The notes beneath the pieces are model-generated. The model did no database searches. It saw nothing but the letters and a program-made list of their open reading frames with translations, and was not told the origin of the DNA. 64,000 nucleotides of DNA from Halomarina salina (GTDB lineage Archaea > Halobacteriota > Halobacteria > Halobacteriales > Haloarculaceae): NCBI RefSeq assembly GCF_023074835.1, contig NZ_JALLGW010000002.1, positions 62,001 to 126,000 of the forward strand, written 5' to 3'. Within the stretch, counting starts at the first letter, position 1. Every line of letters starts with the position of its first letter. Below, piece by piece: positions 8,868-16,386 of the stretch. The position numbers were made by a program, and so were the translations under genes.

Positions 8868-10139
8868 ATGGTCGACGCCGACGACGTCCAAGGATACCAA
8901 CGGAAGTACGACAACCAGATGGAGAAGCTCGAGGCCGCCGATATCGACGACGCGGATCGTGACGCCATCGGGCGCTGGGTCGTCCACCTCCGGACGAACG
9001 ACTCTGACGTCGACTCGCTGGGCACCGTCGTCGGCCACCTCAACCGGATGCGCCTCGCCGCCGAGCGTGCTGGCGGACCGGTGACGGGATTCGAGAGCGT
9101 CGAGGACGTCAACGCGTTCAAACTCCGCCTCGAAGACCACCACGGCCTCTCGGAAGGCACCATCCGTAACTACATGAAGGCGCTGCGGAAGTTCTGCCAG
9201 TGGCGAGACGTCGACTGGGCAGATGACGTCACCGTCGGCCCGTCGCCCGAGCGAAAGCACGACCCCGACGAGGAACTCACACCCGAGGACGTCGACGCCC
9301 TGCTGGACGCGTGTTCGAACGCCCGCGACCGCGCGATGCTCGCCCTGCTCGACGACACTGGGCTGCGCATCGGGGCGATTCTGAGTTTTCAGATGTGCCA
9401 CGTCAACTTCGAGCAGCGCCGGTCGACGCTCACCATCAACGAAGAGGCGAACGTCAAGGGCGACGACGGCCCGAAGGCGCTGACGTGGTCGCGAGCTTAC
9501 GTCGCGAACTGGCTCGCCGAGCATCCTCGCCCGGACATCCCGAGCGCGGCGCTCATCCACAAGACGAGTCACTACGACGACAGCGAAGACGGCGCACTCA
9601 CCCAGCAGTACGCCGCGAGCCGCATCACCGACATCGCCGAACGAGCTGGCCTGAGCGGCGAGCGTGTCCACGCCCATCTGTTTCGCGGCAGTGCGATCTC
9701 GCGATGGATTCGCGACCAGCAGAGCGAGCAGGTCATCAAACACCGCGTCGGCTGGGGGAAAGACTCCCGCGAGTTCGAGACGTACAGTCGCGTCACCGAC
9801 GAGGAGCTGAACGATGTCGTCTTCAACCACTACGATATCGGCGAGGATGACGACAGCGCCACGCCCCGGCACCGACTCAGCCAGTGCCCGTCGTGTAAAG
9901 ACCCCCTCCGTGGATCGGAGACGTTCTGTCCGTCGTGTGCCCACGCGCTGACTGACGAGGTCGCCCTGGAGGTCGACGACATCGAGGACGACACGTTCGA
10001 ATCCGCCAGCAACGCGGACGAGGAGCGGCCGGTCGAGAGTTTTGCAGAGTTTCGTGAGCGGTTCGACAGCAGTGCGGCGTTCCGGCGTGAGGTCATGGAG
10101 GGCACCGCTCATGGCGAACCAGCCTCCTCGGAGGACTGA
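8868..10139 (+). CDS. int: Tyrosine integrase with C-terminal zinc ribbon
   Basis: A 423-residue XerC/D-like recombinase that catalyses provirus insertion at and excision from tRNA-Gln. Residues 1-120 form the SAM-like core-binding domain. The catalytic domain shows R167 (DTGLRIG), the HxxR pair H270/R273 (HAHLFRG), W296 in the third-box position (RVGWG) and the nucleophile Y306 (FETYSRV). A double CxxC ribbon follows (C340/C343 and C354/C357), as in many haloarchaeal viral integrases. The ATG at 8868 is chosen over an upstream in-frame start because the longer version would translate through the attachment site and the TATA-like box. Confidence 0.93.
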   Translation: MVDADDVQGYQRKYDNQMEKLEAADIDDADRDAIGRWVVHLRTNDSDVDSLGTVVGHLNRMRLAAERAGGPVTGFESVEDVNAFKLRLEDHHGLSEGTIRNYMKALRKFCQWRDVDWADDVTVGPSPERKHDPDEELTPEDVDALLDACSNARDRAMLALLDDTGLRIGAILSFQMCHVNFEQRRSTLTINEEANVKGDDGPKALTWSRAYVANWLAEHPRPDIPSAALIHKTSHYDDSEDGALTQQYAASRITDIAERAGLSGERVHAHLFRGSAISRWIRDQQSEQVIKHRVGWGKDSREFETYSRVTDEELNDVVFNHYDIGEDDDSATPRHRLSQCPSCKDPLRGSETFCPSCAHALTDEVALEVDDIEDDTFESASNADEERPVESFAEFRERFDSSAAFRREVMEGTAHGEPASSED

Positions 10140-10258
10140 CCGGCCTCGAGTGCACGACGTGCACGCCGAGCCAGCGGGTACTTCTCCTCGTCGTACGAGG
10201 CGATCTCTTCGAGCAGTTCCTGGTTCGTCATCTCTGAGGGGTGTTTCTTGTCAGTCAT
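10109..10258 (-). CDS. Small hypothetical protein, end of left operon
   Basis: A 49-residue charged, helical protein (MTDKKHPSEMTNQELLEEIASYDEEKYPLA region) with no recognisable domain. Its 3' end overlaps the 3' end of the integrase gene by 31 bases on the opposite strand. A longer reading from 10309 adds 17 residues without support. It is the most distal gene of the leftward operon, separated by 104 bases from its upstream neighbour. Function unknown. Confidence 0.6.
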   Translation of the reverse strand: MTDKKHPSEMTNQELLEEIASYDEEKYPLARRARRALEAGQSSEEAGSP

Positions 10259-10362
10259 GGTGCACCCGCGACTTCGTATTGTGAAATCCGATTTGCACGG
10301 ATTCGTCACTATCCAGCTGCCTTCCCAGCACTCCGAGTCGCCGCGCGACGCTCTCGGTGGAC

Positions 10363-10677
10363 CTATCGGACATAGTCGGGCACCTCCGCCGGAGCAACGA
10401 ACGCACAGCCGTGTTTGCGGACGAACGAGGCGACCTTCCGCTCCGGGACGATCCCTCGCCTGGAACCGAACAGGTTCTCGGTGATGGCCGTAAAGCGGCC
10501 AGCCTCGTGGTGGATGTAGGTAACGCCAATCGTCGCCTGACGGCCGCTGTACCCGTTCGGGTCGACGTACATCACGTCACGCGAGTTCTTGAGTCGGAAC
10601 AGGGCGTCGTCAACGTGCCCGTCGAACTCCGGCGCGGTGGCGTCCTGTTCGACCTTCGTGGAGGGTCGTTCAGACAT
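10363..10677 (-). CDS. Hypothetical provirus protein
   Basis: A 104-residue soluble protein with no recognised domain. The central part has alternating hydrophobic residues (RQATIGVTYIHHEAGRFTAI), suggesting a small beta-rich fold, and the C-terminus (ERKVASFVRKHGCAFV) is helical. The start overlaps the stop of the next upstream gene by eight bases, so it is translationally coupled within the leftward operon. Confidence 0.7.
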   Translation of the reverse strand: MSERPSTKVEQDATAPEFDGHVDDALFRLKNSRDVMYVDPNGYSGRQATIGVTYIHHEAGRFTAITENLFGSRRGIVPERKVASFVRKHGCAFVAPAEVPDYVR

Positions 10678-10975
10678 AGAAGTTCACCTGCACGCCGTTA
10701 TACGCCAGCAGCCCACCGCCGCACTCGGGGCACTCCGTCGGCACGTGGTCAGCGAAGTGGAGATAGCCATACCCGTCGACTCGCACGTCAGACGGGTCTA
10801 TGTCGAAGCTTTCGCACCAACCACTACACTCGGCGTCGTCACCGAGGTGTTCGGGGGCGGTACAACGAACGGCGAGGTTGTCGGTTCGTAGAGCGTTCGG
10901 AACCGTCTCGAATCCGTCGCGGACAATCTTCGGCTTCTGTTCGACACCCTGCGAAGGTCTAACGTCCTCACTCAT
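10670..10975 (-). CDS. Small zinc-binding hypothetical protein
   Basis: A 101-residue protein with several cysteines (AVRCTAPEH, CSGWCESF) and a classical CPECGGG knuckle near the C-terminus, consistent with a zinc ribbon built from CxnC and CPEC pairs. The ATG giving MSEDVRPSQ is chosen because it overlaps the stop of the preceding gene; the longer reading adds a serine/arginine-only leader. Function unknown; possibly nucleic-acid or protein binding, inferred from the zinc ribbon alone. Confidence 0.7.
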   Translation of the reverse strand: MSEDVRPSQGVEQKPKIVRDGFETVPNALRTDNLAVRCTAPEHLGDDAECSGWCESFDIDPSDVRVDGYGYLHFADHVPTECPECGGGLLAYNGVQVNFYV

Positions 10976-11303
10976 CGTCATCCACCCCGAGGTCGACGAG
11001 CGTGACGTCGAGCTGGTCGACGATCTGCGCCTGGACACCCCGCGAGCACTCGTGGAAGTCGATTGCGGTCGTCAGAAAGCCCCACTTCGCGACGAGGATC
11101 ATCGCCGCCTCGACGTGCAGGCGAGCGTACGCCGCGCCCGAAGTGTTGGGCGTCACGACCGGCTCGGCCTGTCGCCAGGCGGCGCGGACGTTGTAGCCGT
11201 CCCACTCCCGCCGAGCGCGCTGGTCCCACATCCACTGGATGTGTGGATGGGCCATGACGTGGCCGTCCTGCTCGCGGTACTGATTCGGGCGAGCCATGCT
11301 CAT
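10968..11303 (-). CDS. Hypothetical provirus protein
   Basis: A 111-residue protein rich in aromatic residues (HPHIQWMWDQRARREWDGYNV) with a helical C-terminal half (AAYARLHVEAAMILVAKWGF) and an acidic tail. No domain recognised. The start codon forms an ATGA overlap with the stop of the 285-residue gene upstream, which fixes the start at 11303. An ATG two codons later is an alternative. Confidence 0.7.
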   Translation of the reverse strand: MSMARPNQYREQDGHVMAHPHIQWMWDQRARREWDGYNVRAAWRQAEPVVTPNTSGAAYARLHVEAAMILVAKWGFLTTAIDFHECSRGVQAQIVDQLDVTLVDLGVDDDE

Positions 11304-12157
11304 GCTGTCCCTCCGGTCGCCGACTCGTCGCGCTGGTCGCGGCACACGATACACAGCTCCTGGTCGCCGATCTCCTCGACGTCGGTCTCACGACCACACT
11401 GGTCGCAGGAGACGTCGTCGGTCGTCCCGCCGCCGAGAGTCCGCTGGACGGCCTCGCCGCCGGTGTCAGTCTCGGGGACGTACGCGTGCGGGATGGCAGT
11501 CGTCATGAGGTAGCGAGCCATCTCGGGGACCCCCCAGTCGCTCGGACTGTAGAGCTCGAGGTAGCCCGACCCGGCGACCGTCCCGCGGACGATCTCCTCG
11601 CCGAAGTAGCTGAAGCCGACCTGGTTGAGGTTCCGACGCAGTCCACGGTCGGCGAACTGTTCGGCGGCCTGGTCGCTGTCGTCGTACGTGTTCGGGTAGA
11701 ACATGCCCGACTCGCCGGGGTCGTCTTCGTCACTCCAGCCGACCTGCCACCACGTTGGGTCGTGGCGGTCCTCGAGCTCGTCGACGAGGCCGGTCAGGTA
11801 GTACTCGGCGTCTCTGAGGTACGCGCCGGTCTGCCTGCTGAGCATCGACCGGACGAAGTCGCCATCACTGGTGTTGATGGCTGCAAACGGCGTCGGGGCA
11901 TCGGGGACGGCGAACCACTCGGCGCGAGTCCGGGTCTCGACGGACTGGGTCGTCATCTCGATCGAGCCATCCCCGTGGATGAGTGGCTGGTCAACGCTCT
12001 CCTGACCGATGTGGGCAGCCTCGCCCGAGTAGACCCGAAGGCCATCGAGCGTCTCCTGGACGTCCTCGACTTGTAGGGTGGTATTCTGCCCACTCGCCGA
12101 TTCGATGGTCGTGGTCTCTGGGTCGTCCATCCAGAGCGCGATAACAGTCCGTCTCAT
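11300..12157 (-). CDS. Hypothetical protein with C-terminal CxxC pair
   Basis: A 285-residue acidic protein, the largest of the leftward early operon. The N-terminal 230 residues have no recognised family. The C-terminal 40 residues hold two CxxC knuckles (CDQCGRE and CIVCRDQ), forming a probable zinc ribbon. It is coupled on both sides by ATGA overlaps. Location and size fit an early or accessory viral protein, but no function can be assigned. Confidence 0.7.
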   Translation of the reverse strand: MRRTVIALWMDDPETTTIESASGQNTTLQVEDVQETLDGLRVYSGEAAHIGQESVDQPLIHGDGSIEMTTQSVETRTRAEWFAVPDAPTPFAAINTSDGDFVRSMLSRQTGAYLRDAEYYLTGLVDELEDRHDPTWWQVGWSDEDDPGESGMFYPNTYDDSDQAAEQFADRGLRRNLNQVGFSYFGEEIVRGTVAGSGYLELYSPSDWGVPEMARYLMTTAIPHAYVPETDTGGEAVQRTLGGGTTDDVSCDQCGRETDVEEIGDQELCIVCRDQRDESATGGTA

Positions 12158-12267
12158 GGGTTGCTCACCTCAGGGTCCGGGATCGAGTCACAGCTCCGGC
12201 TGAGACGCGACGGGAGCAGCGTTACCTGGTCACCGCAGTACGGACAGGTCCGCTTCTCGTAGCTCAT
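12154..12267 (-). CDS. 37-residue zinc-knuckle microprotein
   Basis: Reading the minus strand gives a 37-codon frame starting MSYEKRTCPYCGDQV with a lone CPYC knuckle and a third cysteine later (SCDSIPD). Both ends make ATGA overlaps with neighbours, exactly matching the coupling pattern of the operon, which is the main reason to accept it. Function unknown. Confidence 0.65.
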   Translation of the reverse strand: MSYEKRTCPYCGDQVTLLPSRLSRSCDSIPDPEVSNP

Positions 12268-12671
12268 GGCGCCCCTCCGTCGAAGCCCTGGCCGCGGTAG
12301 TCAACATCAGGATTCTCGAAGACGTCGACGTCCTCGAGCGGGAGCACCTCTGCCTCGCTTGAGAGCAACATTCCCGCGCCGACGACGCCGAGGTCGGTGA
12401 CCGTGACGTGGTCATCGCGGACAGTCGCCTGCTGGAACGCAGAGCGGGCGGCCTGCCGACGGATGAACACCGTCGCCCCATCATTCTCGAAGCGGGCGAC
12501 GAGGTCCGGGCAGCGGTAGAGCGTCTGTTGGTAGTCCCGACCGCTCGCCGCGACCGGCTGGCCGCGGACCGCCCGCAGCACCCGGACGGCCGTCGGCTGG
12601 TCGTCTGCCTTAAGTCGACGGACGACCCGCTCGTCCACGTCGGTTGAGTCGGCATCAGCAGCCTTACTCAC
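12264..12671 (-). CDS. Hypothetical provirus protein
   Basis: A 135-residue soluble protein. The N-terminal part (DERVVRRLKADDQPTAVRVLRA) is helical and basic/acidic mixed; the centre (YRCPDLVARFENDGATVFIRR) looks beta-rich; the C-terminus is acidic. No family recognised. It is coupled to both neighbours by four-base overlaps. Confidence 0.7.
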   Translation of the reverse strand: MSKAADADSTDVDERVVRRLKADDQPTAVRVLRAVRGQPVAASGRDYQQTLYRCPDLVARFENDGATVFIRRQAARSAFQQATVRDDHVTVTDLGVVGAGMLLSSEAEVLPLEDVDVFENPDVDYRGQGFDGGAP

Positions 12672-12859
12672 GACGCATCACCGTCCACGTGGACGTACAG
12701 CCGGACCTCGCCGGTCTCGACGGCAATGCAGCCTTCGCCGTTGCCCCAGACACCGATCATCGGCAGGTCGTCGTCGACGGCGATGGTCCGGGACGCGGCG
12801 ATGTCTGTCCCGCACTGGGGACAGAACTTCGCGAGCGTGTTGGTGTCCGTATCAGTCAT
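12668..12859 (-). CDS. Small zinc-ribbon-like hypothetical protein
   Basis: About 63 residues, opening MTDTDTNTLAKFCPQCGTD with a single CPQC knuckle, then a beta-rich remainder ending in EVRLYVHVDGD. The ATG at 12859 follows a GGTGAT Shine-Dalgarno-like sequence; a GTG three codons earlier (12868) is an alternative. Part of the leftward coupled operon. Function unknown. Confidence 0.65.
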   Translation of the reverse strand: MTDTDTNTLAKFCPQCGTDIAASRTIAVDDDLPMIGVWGNGEGCIAVETGEVRLYVHVDGDAS

Positions 12860-13034
12860 CGACATCACCCAGCGCGATGGCGATGAGCCCGACCGACGCG
12901 AGCAGCGCGCCGACGATACCGATCGGGAACGCGAACGGGACGGTCGCGAGCTGGCTGGCGACGGTGACCCCCAGCGCCCACAGCAGCCCGACCGCGACCA
13001 GCGACGCTCCGACGTCGCTGAGACGGTCAGTCAT
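12852..13034 (-). CDS. Small two-helix membrane protein
   Basis: A 60-residue protein with two hydrophobic segments (about residues 8-30 and 33-54) and short polar ends (MTDRLSDVG at the N-terminus, GDVDD at the C-terminus). It has the length and layout of small viral membrane proteins, but holin or any other activity cannot be claimed. The ATG at 13034 overlaps the preceding stop by eight bases and is preferred over a longer reading. Confidence 0.68.
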   Translation of the reverse strand: MTDRLSDVGASLVAVGLLWALGVTVASQLATVPFAFPIGIVGALLASVGLIAIALGDVDD

Positions 13035-13545
13035 CGTGGGCCTCCAGTAGCGTTTCCGCCTCGGCAATCTCCCGAGCGTCGTCTCTAACGTCACCGAAGA
13101 CGCCGTCGATGCAGAAGTTGAGCGCCTGAACGAACGAGTCCGGCCGGCCGCTCTCTGCGGCGTCGGCCTTGAGTGCTATCTCGTACATCGTCGTCAGAAG
13201 CTGGCGGCGAATGACCTCCTGGATGCGCTCGCCGTCAGGGTGTGCCGCTTCGACTTCCACGCGGCCGAGTCGCGCAGCCGGGAAGTCATACCGGTTCGAC
13301 GGCTCGCTCTTCAGGTTGCTGACGTAGACACACGTGTAGACAGCGTCGTCCACGGATGCACCGAGGCGAGCGTTGCCGTAGTTGCCCAGCAGGTCGTAGT
13401 CGTTCGCGTCCACCCACTCCTCGACAGAGTCGGCGGCGCGCTCGATGACCTGCATCGGTCGCCCCTGAGCGAGGTCGAGCACGACGTCTCCGGGTTCGAT
13501 CACGTCGGCCTGTTTCGGAAGGCCAGTCGGGTTGCGCTCAGACAT
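13027..13545 (-). CDS. Hypothetical provirus protein
   Basis: A 172-residue acidic soluble protein. The N-terminal section (EPGDVVLDLAQGRPMQVIE) resembles a small beta-barrel opening, followed by YTCVYVSNL and a long helical C-terminal half (IQEVIRRQLLTTMYEIALKADAAE). No family recognised. The start MSERNPTGLP overlaps the preceding stop by eight bases. Confidence 0.7.
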   Translation of the reverse strand: MSERNPTGLPKQADVIEPGDVVLDLAQGRPMQVIERAADSVEEWVDANDYDLLGNYGNARLGASVDDAVYTCVYVSNLKSEPSNRYDFPAARLGRVEVEAAHPDGERIQEVIRRQLLTTMYEIALKADAAESGRPDSFVQALNFCIDGVFGDVRDDAREIAEAETLLEAHDD

Positions 13546-13873
13546 CGTCGCCCTCCGTGGCGTCGTGCAGCAGCTGGGGCTCGCCATCTTCGAGAAACAG
13601 CACCGCGCTCTCGGGGTCCATCAGCGAGAGCCCGAGCGTCGCGACGCGGTGGTTCTGCATCGAGGCGTGCTGGGCCGCGAAGTTCCGGATGCGAGCGCGC
13701 GCCTGCGTATCGAGGTCGTGCCACGCCCTGCCGGCGTGGACGGCCAGCGAGCAGTCCAGACAGACCGAGCCCGTCTCGAGCATGGCGTCGGCGATGGCCT
13801 CGCCGACCTCTGCAGCGAGCGGCTGGGACTGTGGGGAGATCTCTGCGTCCCCCGACTCACGGTCGGCGCTCAT
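13538..13873 (-). CDS. Hypothetical protein, two cysteines
   Basis: A 111-residue protein whose middle carries VCLDCSLAVHAGRAWHDLD, a CxxC followed by spaced histidines that could bind one zinc ion. The rest is helical (ARARIRNFAAQHASM). The start is fixed by the four-base overlap with the preceding gene (stop at 13870). Function unknown. Confidence 0.68.
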   Translation of the reverse strand: MSADRESGDAEISPQSQPLAAEVGEAIADAMLETGSVCLDCSLAVHAGRAWHDLDTQARARIRNFAAQHASMQNHRVATLGLSLMDPESAVLFLEDGEPQLLHDATEGDDV

Positions 13874-14109
13874 CGGCTGGCCTCCGCTCCGTTCCGGTCG
13901 GGCCCGCCGAGCGCCATGACGAGCATCGCCATCTCCTCTTTGGAGAACTGGGTCGCACGGTCGCTCTCGCGTTCTTCGTCGAACGCGATTCCGCTCAGAC
14001 TGCAGATCTCCTGGCGCAGCTCCAGCGCCGTGTTGGCCTGGGCAAGCACGAAGTTCCGTGCGTCGAACGGCCAGTCGTCGAACTCCTCGGGGACTGTCAG
14101 TCCAGGCAT
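13870..14109 (-). CDS. Hypothetical provirus protein
   Basis: A 79-residue helical protein (NFVLAQANTALELRQEICSL, then SKEEMAMLVMALGG). No domain recognised. Its ATG overlaps the stop of the upstream ribbon-helix-helix gene by one base and its stop overlaps the next start by four, so it belongs to the coupled operon. Confidence 0.68.
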   Translation of the reverse strand: MPGLTVPEEFDDWPFDARNFVLAQANTALELRQEICSLSGIAFDEERESDRATQFSKEEMAMLVMALGGPDRNGAEASR

Positions 14110-14291
14110 CACGCACCCCCCTCCTCGGCGACGAACTGTCGGATCTGGTTGCGAATCGCTTCTGAGCGATTGACGTACGTACTCTGTTCGACGGCCTCGT
14201 CGAACTGGTCGGCGAGGTCGCCGTCGAGGCGGAACGTCCACCGATCATTCTCCGACCGGCCGCGGTCGTGATCGGTCGTTTCGGCGCTCAT
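14109..14291 (-). CDS. Ribbon-helix-helix (CopG/Arc-like) DNA-binding protein
   Basis: A 60-residue protein of the size of CopG/Arc repressors. WTFRLDGDLADQFDEAVEQS gives the beta strand plus first helix, and NRSEAIRNQIRQFVAEEG gives the second helix with the typical N/S-R-S-E-A-I turn. Such dimers insert their ribbons in the major groove of operator DNA. It lies second to third in the leftward operon next to the PadR-like gene and may regulate this operon or another early viral promoter. Confidence 0.8.
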   Translation of the reverse strand: MSAETTDHDRGRSENDRWTFRLDGDLADQFDEAVEQSTYVNRSEAIRNQIRQFVAEEGGA

Positions 14292-14293
14292 CG

Positions 14294-14554
14294 TCAGAAC
14301 AGCCCCCGTGAGGCAGCGGCGATACCAGTAATCGCGGCGACGACGTAGAACGCGCCGATGGCGACGATGATGGCGACCGGCACCGCCCACAGGCCGATCG
14401 CTGGAGAGGCCGCCATCCAGACGAGGATGCCCCCGACGATGGCGGCGAGCGACCCCGAGATGAGGACGCCGATGGCCGCCTTCGAGACCTTCTGGAACTG
14501 CTCTTTGGGGTCCTCATCGAACGGGTCGTCGTCGTGCAGCGTGTCCGACCGCAT
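14294..14554 (-). CDS. Small membrane protein
   Basis: An 86-residue protein with an acidic N-terminal tail (LHDDDPFDEDPKEQF) and two hydrophobic segments (about residues 25-45 and 50-80). ATG at 14554 shares one base with the stop of the upstream PadR-like gene. The cytosolic acidic tail plus hairpin is common in haloviral membrane proteins; role unknown. Confidence 0.7.
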   Translation of the reverse strand: MRSDTLHDDDPFDEDPKEQFQKVSKAAIGVLISGSLAAIVGGILVWMAASPAIGLWAVPVAIIVAIGAFYVVAAITGIAAASRGLF

Positions 14555-14946
14555 TACCGACGCACCTCCAGGCCCATCGTGCGCGCGTCCTCGTGGATCT
14601 GCTCGTCGTAGAACGCGAGGAACGCACGCCCCTTCTCGGTCACCTCGTAGGCGTTCGTCCGGCGGTTGATCTGCTCGGGGCGGCGGTCGATCAGGCCGTA
14701 GTTGACCAGCGTGTCGAGATTCGGGTAGAGTCGGCCGTGCGTCGGCTTGTCGTCGAACCGCTCGCCCAGCTCGCGGCTGATATCCTGCCCACTGACGGCG
14801 GGCTGCTCGGCGTTGAGCCGACCGGCAACCCACAGCGCGTGGAGCTGGAAGCCGGTGAGGTCGGCCAGCGTTTCCTTGAACTCGGTACTGTCGTCTTCGT
14901 CCGTCCTATCCGTGGATTCTTCTCCACGGGACGTATTCTGTTGCAT
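14554..14946 (-). CDS. PadR-like winged-helix regulator, first gene of left operon
   Basis: A 130-residue protein. Residues 28-125 form a PadR-type winged helix: TGFQLHALWVAGRL opens the domain, ISRELGERFDDKPTHGRLYPNLDTLVNYGLI is the recognition region with the family's R-L-Y-P-x-L-x-x-L signature, and NAYEVTEKGRAFL is the wing. PadR proteins are dimeric transcriptional regulators. Being first in the leftward operon and divergent from the phiH1-like repressor gene, it probably takes part in the lysis/lysogeny switch and may bind the 21-bp palindrome at 15033-15053. Confidence 0.82.
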   Translation of the reverse strand: MQQNTSRGEESTDRTDEDDSTEFKETLADLTGFQLHALWVAGRLNAEQPAVSGQDISRELGERFDDKPTHGRLYPNLDTLVNYGLIDRRPEQINRRTNAYEVTEKGRAFLAFYDEQIHEDARTMGLEVRR

Positions 14947-15332
14947 GGGTAGCTGAATTTTCCCGGAGGAATGATTCGCCCATGCGTAGCACCGCGTTTA
15001 ACCAGTCAGCCCAGTGATAAATGTAGGCTTGTGTACGCGTGTTCAGCGCATACTTTTGATACCGGGGTGCGTTTGTTGGCATGAGCGATCATCCCGTCTG
15101 TCGGGAACGAGTCGCTCCCCGGTGTGTCAGCACCGAGGTACGGCCCCCTGGTTCGGGCCCTTTTTACGGGACGCCGTGGCGGAACCTAACGACTCAGAGG
15201 AGTATGAGAGTTCTTGGCACTTAGTTGTATCGTTGTTTGCCACAGATTCATCCGTGCTTCCCACGAATAGGGCAGTGCCCAACACAAGTGATTTAGTGGC
15301 GCACACCGTTTAGTCACTGTACCGAAGTACCT
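14947..15332. other. Divergent control region between PadR-like and phiH1-like regulators
   Basis: This 386-base region has no well-supported gene. It holds the start-proximal sequence of the leftward operon (TTTATC on the minus strand near 15018-15024 is a candidate TATA), a 21-bp palindrome, and a TTTAGT box at 15309-15314 that serves the rightward repressor. A 46-codon plus-strand frame from ATG 15081 is possible but has no recognisable features. Confidence 0.6.
15033..15053. promoter_or_regulatory. Imperfect 21-bp palindrome, candidate operator
   Basis: GTACGCG, a 7-base spacer and CGCATAC form inverted arms with one mismatch. It sits in the divergent regulatory region between two regulator genes. 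The 7-N7-7 geometry equals that of the CTTAC palindromes at 56.4-56.7 kb. No binding data are available. Confidence 0.45.
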
Positions 15333-15629
15333 ATGCTTGCCACAGATGGAAATGGGCGTGAAATGCGCATGGACGCGGACTGGATGAGTCGGCCGGCCGA
15401 CGACCAGATCCTCGAAGCACTCCGCGAACATGGCGCACTGACGCCCAAGACGATGGGTGAGCACATTGGGATCACCAACAACTACGCTGGCGAGCGCGCC
15501 CGCATGTTGTCGAAATACGGGCTGGTCAACCGTGTCGCTCGTGGGGTCTACATGATCTCTGGCGACGGACGAGCGTGGCTCGACGAAGATCTCGACGCGA
15601 GCACGCTGAAGCCAGCTGATGATGAGTGA
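15333..15629 (+). CDS. PhiH1-repressor-like winged-helix protein
   Basis: A 98-residue protein resembling the haloarchaeal phiH1 repressor family. The core is WMSRPADDQILEALREHG, then LTPKTMGEHIGITNNYAGERARMLSKYGLVNRVARGVYMIS, a winged helix with the helix-turn-helix at about residues 44-68. In phage phiH this family keeps the virus in lysogeny. The ATG at 15333 lies about 20-24 bases after a TTTAGT box, fitting a leaderless transcript; later in-frame ATGs at 15363 and 15369 are alternatives. It is divergent from the early operon it presumably silences. Confidence 0.8.
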   Translation: MLATDGNGREMRMDADWMSRPADDQILEALREHGALTPKTMGEHIGITNNYAGERARMLSKYGLVNRVARGVYMISGDGRAWLDEDLDASTLKPADDE

Positions 15630-15669
15630 CTGATTCCGTTCCATTTCCCCCCACCGGACCCTCGACCCA

Positions 15670-15720
15670 GAGTGTAATACCGCTTGCAGGGTCGTTTCCG
15701 GGAGTTCCGATATTACACTC
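15670..15720. promoter_or_regulatory. Perfect 10-bp inverted repeat GAGTGTAATA...TATTACACTC
   Basis: Arms at 15670-15679 and 15711-15720 are exact reverse complements, separated by 31 bases. They lie between the repressor gene and the next rightward gene, 150 bases upstream of its ATG. The spacing suits two operator half-sites or cooperative sites rather than a stable terminator hairpin. Confidence 0.5.
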
Positions 15721-15837
15721 AGACTGTCAGAGCAGCAGCACTGCCCCTCTGAACAACAAGTATGGGACCTTTCCGATTCTGGTTCCGAATCATACCGGAT
15801 GGGGTTTAGAAGACAATAGTTCTGACTTATTGAATTA

Positions 15838-15848
15838 CACATATAAGC
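15838..15848 (+). promoter_or_regulatory. TATA box of the 15872 gene
   Basis: CACATATAAGC lies about 25-33 bases upstream of the ATG at 15872, a good archaeal TATA element for a leaderless or short-leader transcript. Confidence 0.6.
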
Positions 15849-15871
15849 GGCGAGTCCCGAGCGAGTATATC

Positions 15872-16336
15872 ATGTCAACACCAGACACGGCGACTGCTGA
15901 CGCAGCGGTCGCGGAGGAAGACACAGGTGTCAATTGGGGACTGGCCATTACCGCCGGGATCATGGCCCTGCTGATCGGTGGATTAGGCGCGTGGGCGACA
16001 GCCAACCTCTTCGGGATAGCCCCAGTCGTGTTTCTCATCGGCCTCGTCGGCGGTGCGTACTACCTCTATCAGAAACCGCTCAAATCTGCCGCTGTCGGGA
16101 CTGGACTGTATATCATGGCCATCGAGATGATTCTCACGCCCATTATGTTTTACCTGCCAGTCCTGTTCAGCACAGAGGGGCAAGAGGGCGCGGAGGCGGC
16201 GGGGACGGCCATCGGATCGGTTCTTGGGCTTGTCATCTGGGGCTTCGTGTTCTTGCTTCTCGCAATTGTCGCGGGCGTGATTGGCTACTTCGCAAACCGT
16301 CGGGCGAAAAAGAAGCTCAACGCGTCTGTGAACTGA
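15872..16336 (+). CDS. Polytopic membrane protein
   Basis: A 154-residue protein with a short hydrophilic N-terminus (MSTPDTATADAAVAEEDTG) and about four hydrophobic segments (residues about 22-45, 48-66, 73-95, 108-140), ending in basic NRRAKKKLN. The family is not recognised. The start is chosen from the TATA box and the abrupt change to non-coding composition upstream. As the first gene after the repressor and before surface lipoproteins, it could act in superinfection exclusion, which is inference only. Confidence 0.75.
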   Translation: MSTPDTATADAAVAEEDTGVNWGLAITAGIMALLIGGLGAWATANLFGIAPVVFLIGLVGGAYYLYQKPLKSAAVGTGLYIMAIEMILTPIMFYLPVLFSTEGQEGAEAAGTAIGSVLGLVIWGFVFLLLAIVAGVIGYFANRRAKKKLNASVN

Positions 16337-16386
16337 ACCATCATCGACGTCGACACGCTTATCAGTTGACTCGTTGACGGACAGTC

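Noticed and set aside
7896-10112. Long open frame (738 codons) on the minus strand across the integrase and GNAT genes
   Set aside because: It is antisense to two well-supported genes, rich in V/R/D from high third-position GC, and has no family signature.
12852-13034. Holin call for the small two-helix membrane protein
   Set aside because: Layout alone is not diagnostic and archaeal lysis systems differ; left as unknown membrane protein.
15081-15221. 46-codon plus-strand frame starting MSDHPVCRERVAP
   Set aside because: Weak start context and no recognisable feature; left as part of the control region.
15186-15842. 218-codon minus-strand frame across the repressor region
   Set aside because: Antisense to the phiH1-like winged-helix gene and crosses the regulatory region; no recognisable features.
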